NCBI GenBank assembly: GCA_022414725.1
Contig: CM039462.1
Location: 8,497,212-8,561,211, forward strand
Origin: Microglena sp. YARC
Taxonomy: Eukaryota > Chlorophyta > Chlorophyceae > Chlamydomonadales > Chlamydomonadaceae
Direction: 5' to 3'
DNA length: 64,000 bases
Made by a program: the position numbers and the translations under genes
Part shown: positions 40,421 to 49,919 of the stretch, one piece after another
Layout: every line of letters starts with the position of its first letter
How positions within the stretch are numbered: position 1 is the stretch's first letter
Notes under the pieces: model-generated
What the model was told of the DNA's origin: nothing
What the model saw: only the letters and a program-made list of their open reading frames with translations
Database searches by the model: none

Positions 40421-42802
40421 ATGGGGAGAATCATGGCTTCTACAGATCTGAGCGGCTTGGATCAAGTTATCAAGAAGTACGGGCAGCGCTTTGACGACAA
40501 GCAAGTGCCCGCTGCAATGAACAGAGTAGGCAAATTATATAGGCGGAACCAAGTGGCCATGGCACAGCGGATGATGCAGGATTTGAGTGTCATCGCCCTG
40601 CGTGAAGTGAACAGTATGAATGCTCAATCTATAACAAATGTGATGTGGTCCTTGAGCAAAGTAGGAGGTACAGTAAACCCTGCTCTAGTACAGGGAATCT
40701 TTCGTGTGGCTAAGCTCAAGATGCATGACTTCAATGCTCAGAACTTGTCCAACAGTCTGTGGGCAGCAGCAAAGCTGGGTATTGAGGATACAGCTTTCAC
40801 TGCTACCTGGTTGCGTGAGGCTAAGCTGAAGCTGCCAAACTTCAATGCCCAGGAGCTGTCCAACACTTTGTGGGCAGCAACCAAGCTGGGTATTAAGGAT
40901 GAAGACTTTGCTGCTACGTGGCTGCATGAGGCCAAGCTGAAGCTGCCTGACTTCAACGCCCAGAACCTGTCCAACACTTTGTGGGCAGCAGCCAATCTGG
41001 GTATTGAGGATGAAGCTTTCACTGCTCTTTGGTTGCGTGAGGCTAAGCTGAAGCTCCGCGACTTCAATGCGCAGGGTATGTCCAACAGTCTGTGGGCAGC
41101 AGCCAGTCTAGGTATTAAGGATGAAGACTTTGCTGCTACCTGGTTGTGTGAGGCTATGCTTAAGCTGCCTGAATTCAATGCACAGGAACTGTCCAACACT
41201 CTGTGGGCAACAGCAAAGCTGGGTATTGAGAATAGGGCTTTCACTGCTCTCTGGTTGCATGAGGCTGAGCTGAAGCTGTCTGGCTTCAATGCGCAGAACC
41301 TGTCCAACACTTTGTGGGCAGCAGCCAATCTGGGTATAAAGGATGGCGACTTTTCTGTTGCCTGGTTGTGTGAGGCTAAGCAGAAGCTGGGTGACTTCAA
41401 TGCCCAGGAGCTGTCCAACACTTTGTGGGCAGCAGCCAATCTGGGTATTAGTGATAGCGACTTCACTGCTGCCTGGTTGGGTGTGGCTAAGCAGAAGCTG
41501 CCAAAGTTCAAAGCCCAGAACCTGTCCAACACTTTGTGGGCAGCAGCCAGTCTGGATATTAAGGACGACGACTTCGCTGCTACCTGGTTGGGTGTAGCTC
41601 AGCTGAAGCTGCCTGACTTTAATGCTCAGGAGCTGTCCAACACTTTGTGGGCAGCAGCCAATCTGGGTATTAAGGATGACGACTTCGCTGCTATGTGGTT
41701 GAGTGTAGCTAAGCTGAAGCTGTCTGAATTTGATACCCAAGCTCTGTCAAACACACTGTCAACAAAACACATTGGGTTCACTGAGGCCACAACAGTCCAA
41801 GTAGTAGGGGATGCCTCTGACAAGGCCCTGGCAGCCTACACCCCTAATGGTGAGCTGAGGCAACCCATCATCCAGCCCTTTAGCAAGGAGGAGCTACAGG
41901 CTGTGCAGGAAGACAAGTGGTCCAGTACTGCAAGGGAGCTGGCTGTTGTGAAGCTAGCACTACAGGTCATGGAGGAGCAACGTCCAGGGTACTTGTCAGG
42001 AAAGAGGTTCCAGTATGGGACAGATAGTGAAGTAGCTGTGATGATGATGAGGATGATTGCATTTCCTGCTGGAGCCCCGTCGGGCTCCCAGTTCGCCCTT
42101 GACTTGAACACTTCAAGTGTTACGTATGCAGATCATATGGCTGCAGCCATGGGATTAAAAGGAGGTCCAGGTATTGTTCCTTTAGTCGAGGACATTAGGT
42201 TGCTATGCGACAAGTTGGGGGTAGAGCTAGATGTAGTATGGAGGCGTAGGAATCATCCTGAGCAGCAGGTGGCCGATGACCTGTCCAAGGTAGAAGATGA
42301 GGAGGATTGGTCACTACACCTAGGAGTGTACCTGAAGGTTCTAGAGCACCCCTGTCTGCAAGGCAGGAGGCCAACGCTGGACGTGTTTGCCTCAGGGGCC
42401 AACACCAAGGTGCAGGGTGCCTACTATTCCAATTATCTGGGAGTGGGCTGCCTTGGGGTGGATGCTTTCCAACACCCATGGGTGAGAGAGGGAGGACCTA
42501 GAGAAGAGCAGTTGGCCTACATCCATGGTCCCTTCCACCTCCTGCCTCAGATCTTGAAGAGGGTGAGAGAGGAGCATGTGGATTGCATTGTGATTACTCC
42601 AGGGTGGAATGGACCTTGGGTAGCCTTGCTTTCAGGGTTACCTGTCCAGGCCACAATGGAATTGCCCAGAAAAGTTGACCTCCTGGTGCCTGGGGCTTTG
42701 GTCCCAGCCAGGGAGAGGGAGAGGGGGAGCAAGCGCCCTAAGGACCCCCTAAAGGCCAGCTTCATCCTATGGGGGAGCACGCATGATGCCCAGGACTTGT
42801 GA
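40421..42802 (+). CDS. OPR-like repeat protein fused to a DIRS-type RNase H domain, paralogue 2
   Basis: An intron-less 793-codon ORF. After an N-terminal region (~1-103), nine very regular 37-aa repeats (~104-436; FNAQELSNTLWAAANLGI, then DDDFAATWL, EAKLKLPD) form an OPR/heptatricopeptide-like solenoid, a fold used for RNA binding in organelles. Residues ~455-625 are RNase H-like with all four acidic positions visible: D464 (VVGDAS), E506 (ARELAVV), D535 (GTDSEV), D619 (VADDLSK). Residues ~630-745 carry the companion domain of DIRS-type elements (TLDVFASGANTK, GVDAFQHPW, GPFHLLPQIL, VITPGWNGPWVALL). The reverse transcriptase that normally precedes RNase H is absent; the repeats stand in its place. 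It stops at AQDL*, but sequence matching paralogue 1's last codons continues for ~80 bp, so the end is shortened. Whether it cleaves RNA is inference. Confidence 0.88.
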   Translation: MGRIMASTDLSGLDQVIKKYGQRFDDKQVPAAMNRVGKLYRRNQVAMAQRMMQDLSVIALREVNSMNAQSITNVMWSLSKVGGTVNPALVQGIFRVAKLKMHDFNAQNLSNSLWAAAKLGIEDTAFTATWLREAKLKLPNFNAQELSNTLWAATKLGIKDEDFAATWLHEAKLKLPDFNAQNLSNTLWAAANLGIEDEAFTALWLREAKLKLRDFNAQGMSNSLWAAASLGIKDEDFAATWLCEAMLKLPEFNAQELSNTLWATAKLGIENRAFTALWLHEAELKLSGFNAQNLSNTLWAAANLGIKDGDFSVAWLCEAKQKLGDFNAQELSNTLWAAANLGISDSDFTAAWLGVAKQKLPKFKAQNLSNTLWAAASLDIKDDDFAATWLGVAQLKLPDFNAQELSNTLWAAANLGIKDDDFAAMWLSVAKLKLSEFDTQALSNTLSTKHIGFTEATTVQVVGDASDKALAAYTPNGELRQPIIQPFSKEELQAVQEDKWSSTARELAVVKLALQVMEEQRPGYLSGKRFQYGTDSEVAVMMMRMIAFPAGAPSGSQFALDLNTSSVTYADHMAAAMGLKGGPGIVPLVEDIRLLCDKLGVELDVVWRRRNHPEQQVADDLSKVEDEEDWSLHLGVYLKVLEHPCLQGRRPTLDVFASGANTKVQGAYYSNYLGVGCLGVDAFQHPWVREGGPREEQLAYIHGPFHLLPQILKRVREEHVDCIVITPGWNGPWVALLSGLPVQATMELPRKVDLLVPGALVPARERERGSKRPKDPLKASFILWGSTHDAQDL

Positions 42803-43590
42803 TAGGGTGGCTCCCCTGGGTGTGGACACATCAGGGCTGTCAGAGTGGGATGAGGTGTATTATGGAGGGAGGGAGCTTGTAGGAATCCACCACACAGGGT
42901 AGACCTGTTAGCTATGAGCATCTGATATACATGCAGCCAATACACAGCCCGGTCTGAAGGGCTGTGCGATCTAGTGTCTAGAGGCGATCCAGTGTACATT
43001 GAAGGATGTCCTCACCGGCCAGGCCCAAGGGCAGCCATCCAGATATCCAAAGGCACTCCAGCCAGTACAGCCCCCCCCCCCCCCCCCCCCCCCCCCCAGC
43101 CAGATATCGTAGGCAGGTTATGTTTGGGTAAGGGAAATCACACCCCATTGGGTGGTTCTCTTGACATGAACCTGAACGACCTTGCTTGACAAGTCGTTAA
43201 AATGTCGGTGTAGAAACCCGGACATGCATGTCAATAATCGGTCTGAGTTCCAACCCTGTCACACTCCCTGTTTTGTGTGGCTATCGCACAAAGGGGAACT
43301 GTTGTATTCAGCAGAAGCCCAGGCGCCTAATTGCCAGCATATAAAACCTTGTAAAAATTGATCTCGTGCGTGAACCTACAACCAGGGTACTTCAGAGAGG
43401 ATTCAGGAGGATACTGTAGAATAAAATGATCACTGTAGCTTGAAATCAAGCCCCCGTCAGTAAAACGATTGGTTGAGGTTTAGTTCATCAATGCTTTTTC
43501 TTTTTAAGCCCTTCCTGTCACGGTTGGGCAATTCCCTTTAGCCTACCCCTGGACTGCAACATACATACTGACATGCATGAGGACCCCGGA
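42803..43590. other. Gene 3' flank, C27 run and repeat pieces
   Basis: 42803-42890 is the decayed C-terminal extension shared with paralogue 1 and with 9.5 and 10.4 kb. Run of 27 C at 43071-43097. 43136-43185 is a fragment of satellite J. 43425-43566 is family H copy 4, inverted. Confidence 0.6.
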
Positions 43591-43596
43591 CCTTGC

Positions 43597-43843
43597 TTTA
43601 GCTTTCCGGAGTATTATATCGTGAGTACTGACACAGGGAATGGACTATGGCGCTGAGCTTACAATCGTGATAGCTTGTCAAGCGACAAGGAAAGGATAAG
43701 AAGGGAAAGGCGACAGTACCTCAGGGTACTGCCGCCGGTAGGTGCCGGCCCTAACGGGCGGAGGCACTACCATGGAAGCTTCCAGGCGGAAGGCCTGGTG
43801 CCCCAAGACACTCTAGCTGGACCGGGAGAACCGGTCTATAACA
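43597..43843 (-). repeat. 3' LTR of the copia element
   Basis: 247 bp, identical by eye to 48608-48854 (constant offset 5011). Contains an inverted 'ctcagggtactgccgccgg' region. Confidence 0.95.
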
Positions 43844-43851
43844 TCCCCCCC
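43844..43851 (-). other. Polypurine tract of the copia element
   Basis: Reads GGGGGGGA on the minus strand, directly abutting the 3' LTR start TGTTAT; the expected plus-strand primer site. A ~600-bp untranslated stretch separates it from the polyprotein stop. Confidence 0.8.
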
Positions 43852-44449
43852 AATTCCTGGTATTCTTAATTCATAAGAATTCCTGGAATTAGGAGGTTCT
43901 AGGGAAAGGGAAGCTAGAGTGAAAAAAGATAACTTGTGCATAGGAGAGCCCGGGGTATAGGCTTCTGGTTTGGCCAGTGTTCGCTAATGAACGGCACTTG
44001 ACTTAGAGGGCCAAATGCAAGTACATCAAGAGGGGAACAAGGGGCAGAGGCAGTACAGTGACTATTATCTATTATCTAGGTAGGACTGGATTCCAGCTGT
44101 GGAGCTGCCAGGAAGGGGCAGCCATAGGGCTTTGTTCAGCTAAAAGGGCTGGATAGCAATCTGTTTGATTTCCATTAATAAACTACTTTAAAGTAGACGT
44201 CCCCCGCTGGCTCATGACTATCATTCCAGATGGAAGGATATAGTGAGGTACTTCCAGTATCATCTATAAAGTATCATAAGTCAGGATCTTAAGATCAAGG
44301 TGGGCTCACAATGGGGCCATAGGGAGGAGTCAGGAATGGACTGCAAGGGACCTTGCAGGAAGCTGGAAAACGAAAGAAGGCAAGTATCTCCCCATGATCA
44401 AGGATATGAGTGATGCTATATCACAGGTTCTTGGTCAAAGCTTCTAGAG

Positions 44450-47400
44450 TTATTCCATTTTGAGCTTGCCAATGCAGCCAATCTTCTCTCTGAAGTCACA
44501 GAACTTGGCCCTGGGCAGAGCTTTGGTGAGCATGTCAGACATGTTGGCAGCAGTTGGGATCCAGTTCATTTTGATGCCCTCTTTCTTTGATTGTTCCTTG
44601 AGGAAGTAGAACCTGGTCTCCATGTGCTTCAGTCTGGATGACAGCTTCTCTTGGTTCCAGGCACTAAGGGCAGCTTGGTTGTCACCATTAATGGTGAGAG
44701 CAGGGGGAACTATGCCTGTGGCAGAGTGTTGTAGTTTTCTCAACCACATTCCCTCCTGGGCTGCAGAGGTAGCTGCCATGAACTCAGCCTCTGTAGTGGA
44801 CAAGGCTGTAGCAGATGCCTGGATCTTGGATGCCCATGAGATTGCTCCCCCTTGGTTGAGGAATACAAAGCCTGTAGTTGACTTCCTTGTGATTGGGCAG
44901 GCAGCATGGTCAGAATCACAGTAACCAATGAGGGGTTTGTTGGAGAAGGTGTAGGTGATGCCATGGTCTGGTGTATTAGACAGGTACTTGAGGATACCAG
45001 TTGCAGCTTGCATGTGGTCATGCAACGGGTGTGCACTGTGCCTGGCCAATCTGTTGACTGCCTGGGCAATGTCAGGTCTTGTGTTAACTGCCAGGTAGTT
45101 GAGGGAGCCCACAATTTGGGCAAGGGGTAGGCCTGTGGCTGGGGCATCTTTGCCAGCATAGGGCAGGAGAGCATCTGGTAGGAGGGGCACAGGGAATCTG
45201 GTGCTGTTGGGTTCAGGGAGCATGTTGTGGGCACGCAGCAGGTCCTGGATGAACCTTGACTGGCAGATGTGGAGGGTGCCAGCTGATGCATTTCTTGTGA
45301 TCTCATAGCCAACAAACACTGAGGGGTCACCGAGGTCTCTAGTCTTGTACAGCGTCATGATGGTGGTTTTGTACTTGTCTAGGATGTTTTTGTCGAAGGA
45401 CAGCATAAGGAAGTCATCAACCCAGAGGTGTACCCAGATTATGGGCATGTTGGCTGAGTTGGGGAGCACAAATAGACCTTGGTCTACGTCTACTTCTTTG
45501 AATCCTATAGCTGTCATATCTTCTTTTACTTTGAGGTACCACTGGCGAGAAGCTTGTTTGAGGCCATAAAGGCATTTCCACATACGGCAGACCCTGTGGT
45601 CCTGTTCGAATCCTGGTGGTTGGGTGCAGTACAGTTCTTCTTCAACTATGCCATTGAGGAAGGCTGTGGAAACGTCTAACTGTGCTAGATATGCCTTGGG
45701 GTTTGCTGCCATTGAGAGGATGTAACGAATGGTAGCATGTTTGGCCACTGGTGCAAAAACTTCATCATAGTCCATGCCCGGGCGTTGGGCATACCCTTTG
45801 GCAACTAGTCTTGCTTTGTACCTGACAATTTCTCCATCAACTGACTGTTTGATGTCAAAGACCCACTTGGTTCCTATAGCTTTGGCTCCTGGTGGGAGTT
45901 CTGAGAGGGACCAGGTGTTCATCTGTGCAAGTGCTGCTAGTTCTTCTTGCATAGCAGCTTTCCATTCTTTGGCTTGGGGGCTGGAGAGGGCTTCTTTTTC
46001 ATTTTTGGGAATGATGACTTGGTCTGCAGCTAGAAATGCTAGAAAGTTGGGTGAGTGCCTTTCTCTGCCAGTTCTTCTAGGTTCAACTAGTGATGGGTCT
46101 ACTTCTGGTGGTGGGGAAATGGTAGGACTTGGAGATGTAGGCTGTTCATGGTGCGGTGGAGATGGGGGGTTAGGGGGATCATCATTTTCTTGAGGGATGT
46201 GTTCATCTCCTTGTTCAACAGTTTGGTTATTGGGTGTACTGGCTGCTGGTGTGAGGGTGGATGCTGGTATGGTGAAGGTAGGTTGGTACACTGTGGCAGG
46301 ATTAGAAGAGAGGTTGTCTGGTAGGCCCCACACTTGTGGGTTGGTCTGATACTTAGCTTGTCTGGCAAGGATGCAGTCTCTTTCTATGAGTTCAGACTGG
46401 GTGGGGATAGCAGGGACAGGTGGTGTAGGATCATCTTCATCAATTTCAACTGGGATATCATCTTCATAGTTGCCTAGTACCACAGCGTCTGCACCTGGGA
46501 ATCCTTTTTGACCTGCCAGATTTTCAAATTCATTGAAAGTTATGTCTCTGGCGTCAAAACATTTGTGTGAGGAGTCTACCACTCTGTAGGCTTTTCTTGA
46601 GTCTGAGTATCCAATGAGCCTGGTAATCTTGGCTGAGGGTGAGAACTTGAAATTTCTGGATTTAGGTGGAACATGTACATATGCAGTACAGCCAATAGTC
46701 CTGAGGTGATCTATCTTAGGTTTGATGCCATGGAAGAGTTCATAGGGTGTTTTGTCGGATTCAGAGGTTGGTGAGAGGTTTCTGAGGATGCTTGCATTTT
46801 TGACCATTTCTGCCCAGTACCTGTTGGGGAATTCAGATGAGAGGAGAAGGGCTGTGGACCTGTCATGCAGGGTTCTGTTCAGGCGCTCTGCTGCACCATT
46901 TGTAGAAGGGTTGCCTGGAACTGTGAAGTTGAGGGTGATTCCTTTCCTCTTGCACCAATTTTTGAATTTGTTGCAAATGTATTCTGATCCATTGTCACAA
47001 AAAATGGTTCCAATTTTGTTCTGGGTGTGGACTTCATACCGTTCAAGCTCAGTGATCGTAGCATTGGCTACTGCATCCTTGGTTCTGTGAAATGTAACAA
47101 TGGAGTAGTTGGAGTAATCATCTAGAATTCCTTGGAAGTAGAGGCTGCCATTTAGGCTAGGAATTTTCATTTTCCCACTCATGTCAATGTGAATGATTCC
47201 CATGGGTCTGGTAGCTCTGGTGTGAGATGTGGGGTAGGGGTTTTTGTCCATCTTAGAGAGAATACAGATCTCACAGGTTTGCTTACTCATTTTCCTAAAT
47301 GCAGATGAGGTGATGTCGTTTCCAATGACCATGTCTTCTGAGGCCATTCTTGCTAAGGAACTGTAGGCTAGATGTCCTAATCTGATGTGTTGTAGTTCAG

Positions 47401-48262
47401 CTGTCATAGGTGTCTTTCTGGAGACAGCTGCCATTGCTACAGCTGTGGTGTATTCTGATCCTCTTATTAGTGTTGGATCATGTTTGACTACAGGGACTAG
47501 GCACAGGAGTCGTCTTTTGGATCCTGAGATGATGATTTTGTTATTGATGGTCATGGTGCCTTTGTCAGATGTGAACTTGATTTCCATGTTGGGTACATTT
47601 TTGATAGCTGATGCCATTGAGAACAAGTTGGGTGTGTTCTTGTCTGAGTTAAGGTGGACATTGAGGAGGTTGTGAAGTTTCCCATTTTCTCCTCTGATGA
47701 GGGCTGTGCCAGACTTTGTAATGTAGGTGTGGCCAGAGGCTGTGAGGACTTTGATGGGATCTGTGTCTTTCATGTCATATAGAAGGCTGTCATCTCCAGT
47801 CATGTGAGAGGTTGCACCTGTGTCCATTATCCAGTTTTTGTATATGCTGCGTGTGCTGCGTGTGGTAGCATTAAGGGCATAGTGGGTGCATGGCTTGTTG
47901 TCTGGCTGTGATTGTTGAGGACTTGTGCTTGCTGGAAGGGATATGGAGTCCTCATCCTTGGGTTTGTAAAAAAATATCTTGTTGAGCTGTGGGAATGGCA
48001 CAAGATCTGTGCAGGGATCTATGTTCTCAAAATACCAGTCTGCATAGACATCTTTGAGCCAGTACATTAAGTCTATGTGCCTGGAATTCTTGTACTGTAT
48101 TCTGAGTGCAGGGGACATGTGGTGCAAGATGTAGATTCTAGATCTAAGTTTAGTCTGATAGGGGGGCTCTCTACTCTCTTCCTCCATCACCTTAATGTCC
48201 TGAGAGATGTCCTTTAGCCATTGGTGAAACTCTGTAGCGTTAGACGCCGACGGTGCATCCAT
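44450..48262 (-). CDS. Copia Gag-Pol polyprotein (protease, integrase, RT, RNase H)
   Basis: 1270 codons, uninterrupted. Residues ~1-110: short Gag-like region without a visible CCHC zinc knuckle. ~145-150: aspartic protease motif DTGA. ~290-335: GAG-pre-integrase HHCC finger (IRLGHLAY ... CEICILSKM). ~350-470: integrase core with IHIDMSG, FCDNGSEY and NGAAERLNRT (D-D-E). ~765-1010: copia-type reverse transcriptase (KWVFDIKQ, RLVAKGYAQ, LDVSTAFLNG, YGLKQASRQWY, catalytic VDD in WVDDFLML). ~1120-1250: RNase H (CDSDHAAC, KSTTGFVFL, STTEAEFMA, TKALPR). The pol order protease-integrase-RT-RNase H is diagnostic of Ty1/copia. The product would be cut by its own protease inside cytoplasmic particles. 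It is shorter than many copia proteins because Gag is reduced. All catalytic motifs appear intact. Confidence 0.95.
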   Translation of the reverse strand: MDAPSASNATEFHQWLKDISQDIKVMEEESREPPYQTKLRSRIYILHHMSPALRIQYKNSRHIDLMYWLKDVYADWYFENIDPCTDLVPFPQLNKIFFYKPKDEDSISLPASTSPQQSQPDNKPCTHYALNATTRSTRSIYKNWIMDTGATSHMTGDDSLLYDMKDTDPIKVLTASGHTYITKSGTALIRGENGKLHNLLNVHLNSDKNTPNLFSMASAIKNVPNMEIKFTSDKGTMTINNKIIISGSKRRLLCLVPVVKHDPTLIRGSEYTTAVAMAAVSRKTPMTAELQHIRLGHLAYSSLARMASEDMVIGNDITSSAFRKMSKQTCEICILSKMDKNPYPTSHTRATRPMGIIHIDMSGKMKIPSLNGSLYFQGILDDYSNYSIVTFHRTKDAVANATITELERYEVHTQNKIGTIFCDNGSEYICNKFKNWCKRKGITLNFTVPGNPSTNGAAERLNRTLHDRSTALLLSSEFPNRYWAEMVKNASILRNLSPTSESDKTPYELFHGIKPKIDHLRTIGCTAYVHVPPKSRNFKFSPSAKITRLIGYSDSRKAYRVVDSSHKCFDARDITFNEFENLAGQKGFPGADAVVLGNYEDDIPVEIDEDDPTPPVPAIPTQSELIERDCILARQAKYQTNPQVWGLPDNLSSNPATVYQPTFTIPASTLTPAASTPNNQTVEQGDEHIPQENDDPPNPPSPPHHEQPTSPSPTISPPPEVDPSLVEPRRTGRERHSPNFLAFLAADQVIIPKNEKEALSSPQAKEWKAAMQEELAALAQMNTWSLSELPPGAKAIGTKWVFDIKQSVDGEIVRYKARLVAKGYAQRPGMDYDEVFAPVAKHATIRYILSMAANPKAYLAQLDVSTAFLNGIVEEELYCTQPPGFEQDHRVCRMWKCLYGLKQASRQWYLKVKEDMTAIGFKEVDVDQGLFVLPNSANMPIIWVHLWVDDFLMLSFDKNILDKYKTTIMTLYKTRDLGDPSVFVGYEITRNASAGTLHICQSRFIQDLLRAHNMLPEPNSTRFPVPLLPDALLPYAGKDAPATGLPLAQIVGSLNYLAVNTRPDIAQAVNRLARHSAHPLHDHMQAATGILKYLSNTPDHGITYTFSNKPLIGYCDSDHAACPITRKSTTGFVFLNQGGAISWASKIQASATALSTTEAEFMAATSAAQEGMWLRKLQHSATGIVPPALTINGDNQAALSAWNQEKLSSRLKHMETRFYFLKEQSKKEGIKMNWIPTAANMSDMLTKALPRAKFCDFREKIGCIGKLKME

Positions 48263-48296
48263 TTGAGAAGGGCTGGGATGACTCAGGGTAGAAGAT

Positions 48297-48323
48297 GGGG
48301 GGGGGGGGGGGGGGGGGGGGGGG
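48297..48323 (+). repeat. G27 homopolymer in the copia 5' leader
   Basis: 27 consecutive G on the plus strand (C on the element's sense strand), 35 bp upstream of the Gag-Pol start codon. Followed by more G-rich sequence to about 48410. Confidence 0.9.
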
Positions 48324-48589
48324 TACAGTTGGCTTGCGGGGCCGGTGGGGTAAGGAGATGGCGGAAAGGGAGGAGAGGGGACGATGGGTTGACGCAGTGG
48401 GAGGGGGGGGGGCTGGGTGTTCCAGCGGGTTGCCTAGCAATCAGAGAAGATTCTGCAACTGAGATCCTTTTCCTTCGGTTGTTGCGGCGGCAACTGTAGA
48501 AGGCACTGAAGGTGCGCGGGAGCTCGGGATCTACGGACAGGGTAACAGGCTTGATGCGCTCAAGTCTGTTGCAGTGGAACACGGGACGG

Positions 48590-48607
48590 CAGTGATGAGC
48601 GATAACC
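48590..48607 (-). other. Putative primer-binding site of the copia element
   Basis: Directly inside the 5' LTR the minus strand reads GGTTATCGCTCATCA. This does not match the common initiator-tRNA 3'-end site (TGGTATCAGAG). Its GGTTAT start resembles sites that pair with an internal tRNA fragment, as in Drosophila copia; the primer tRNA is not identified. Confidence 0.4.
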
Positions 48608-48854
48608 TTTAGCTTTCCGGAGTATTATATCGTGAGTACTGACACAGGGAATGGACTATGGCGCTGAGCTTACAATCGTGATAGCTTGTCAAGCGACAAG
48701 GAAAGGATAAGAAGGGAAAGGCGACAGTACCTCAGGGTACTGCCGCCGGTAGGTGCCGGCCCTAACGGGCGGAGGCACTACCATGGAAGCTTCCAGGCGG
48801 AAGGCCTGGTGCCCCAAGACACTCTAGCTGGACCGGGAGAACCGGTCTATAACA
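48608..48854 (-). repeat. 5' LTR of the copia element
   Basis: 247 bp, identical by eye to the 3' LTR; carries the element's promoter by analogy with the family. Confidence 0.95.
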
Positions 48855-48859
48855 CTTGC

Positions 48860-49220
48860 TGCCTGAGACGCAGCCAATTGTATAGCCTGCGTCCTGTGAT
48901 GCAACAGACCCTTCCTTCTGGTCAACGGACCCTCCCCAGATTGCGTCCTGCGACGCAACGGACCCTTCATCGTTGCGCCTGCGACGGAGGACGCAGCTTC
49001 CCGAACAACCCTGCCTGCAACCCAAAGAGTCTGAAATGAATGGCGTGGCTAATGGGGTTGGGGGTCTATTTTTTTAGTCGTGACTGGACCAGACAGGAGA
49101 ACAAAAAAAGGTTGGACACCTATGCCTAAAAAACCGACATCCTGAACCTGCGTCTGGGACGCAATGGACCCTCGCATGTTGCTTCCTGCGACGCAGGACG
49201 CTGCGTCCTGCACTACCCTG
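48860..49220 (+). repeat. Repeat family G copies with a satellite J fragment
   Basis: 'gcgtcctg[c/t]gacgcaac' motifs at 48870-49010 and 49150-49220. Between them 49018-49068 matches satellite J ('gaaatgaatggcgtggctaa'). This composite is the copia target. Confidence 0.6.
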
Positions 49221-49545
49221 ACACACACACCTAAATAGAAGTAAGAGGCACAACTTGAAATTATATATGACTTCTGGGTATTTAGAATATGGCGCAAACA
49301 ATGGCATCCTCAGAATTCCCATACAGGGATTGTGTGATAGTCAAAATTCAGTTTTGCACCCCGCGTTGGGTTTCCCAAGTACCGTAGTCACTCTTAGCCT
49401 TAGCAGGGGGCGGCCAGAAGGGACAGTTTTTCTCATCATCGTTTAGCTACACTTCCCCTTGGCTTGGGGCTAGTCCCACCCAACTCGGCCCCAACGTTGA
49501 GTGGGCCTTGGCCGGAGGCCAGTTCAGGTTTCAGATGTGCATGGG
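49220..49545. other. Stretch without a supported gene
   Basis: Nothing recognisable. Confidence 0.4.
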
Positions 49546-49546
49546 G

Positions 49547-49557
49547 TTGTTGTTGTA

Positions 49558-49630
<73 letters not shown>

Positions 49631-49700
49631 GTTGTTGGTGTTGGTTGGTGTTGGTGTTGGTGTTGGTGTTGGTGGTGGTGTTGTGGTGTGTGTGGTGGTG
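49547..49700 (+). repeat. (GTT)n microsatellite and GGTGTT repeats
   Basis: About 27 uninterrupted TTG/GTT units, then TTGGTG and GGTGGT variants. All frames are open here, which gives spurious poly-Gln, poly-Asn, poly-Cys and poly-Val ORFs. Confidence 0.95.
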
Positions 49701-49905
49701 GTGGTGGTGGGCAATGAGGCATACCACCCCATGCACCTATCCATATTTCCCATTCACCCACACATACCGCCCATACTCACCCACACATACACCCACGCAC
49801 CCTCCCACACCCCCGGATCGAAAGTGGTGACGATGAACTGCCCTTGTCAACACAATCTCAACAATGTCATTTGGAGGTCCGAGTACAAAGATAGCAATAA
49901 ACCTG
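49700..49905 (-). repeat. Repeat family F, copy 4 (inverted)
   Basis: A CCCACACATAC-rich tail leads (right to left) into the family core 'actgcccttgtcaacacaa ... aatgtcatttggaggtccgag'. Confidence 0.6.
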
Positions 49906-49919
49906 AGGAAGTCTGACAA

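Larger units (their letters stand above)
43597..48854 (-). mobile_element. Complete Ty1/copia LTR retrotransposon
   Basis: A 5258-bp element on the minus strand. The two 247-bp LTRs (43597-43843 and 48608-48854) show no difference by eye, and a 5-bp TSD, CTTGC, flanks them (43592-43596 and 48855-48859). The LTR begins TGTTATAGACC and ends GGAAAGCTAAA in element orientation, so the 3' terminus is not the usual CA. One long ORF encodes the whole polyprotein. Identical LTRs plus an intact ORF mean a recent, possibly still active insertion. It landed in a composite of repeats G and J. Confidence 0.95.

Noticed and set aside
40685..41740. Long minus-strand ORFs (80-264 codons) across the OPR arrays
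   Set aside because: Antisense shadows of 111-bp periodic coding repeats; the same pattern appears under 27.2-28.0 kb.
26302..42802. The OPR-RNase H genes as ordinary DIRS retrotransposons
   Set aside because: No reverse transcriptase, tyrosine recombinase, methyltransferase or terminal repeats were seen; only the RNase H and following domain are retroelement-like.
48240..48582. Pro-rich ORFs upstream of the copia ORF as a separate gag
   Set aside because: They arise from the poly-C tract and C-rich leader, cross the G27 run and show no Gag or zinc-knuckle motif.
49436..49916. ORFs encoding poly-Gln, poly-Asn, poly-Thr, poly-Val and poly-Cys
   Set aside because: All six frames of the (GTT)n array are open; composition alone explains them.
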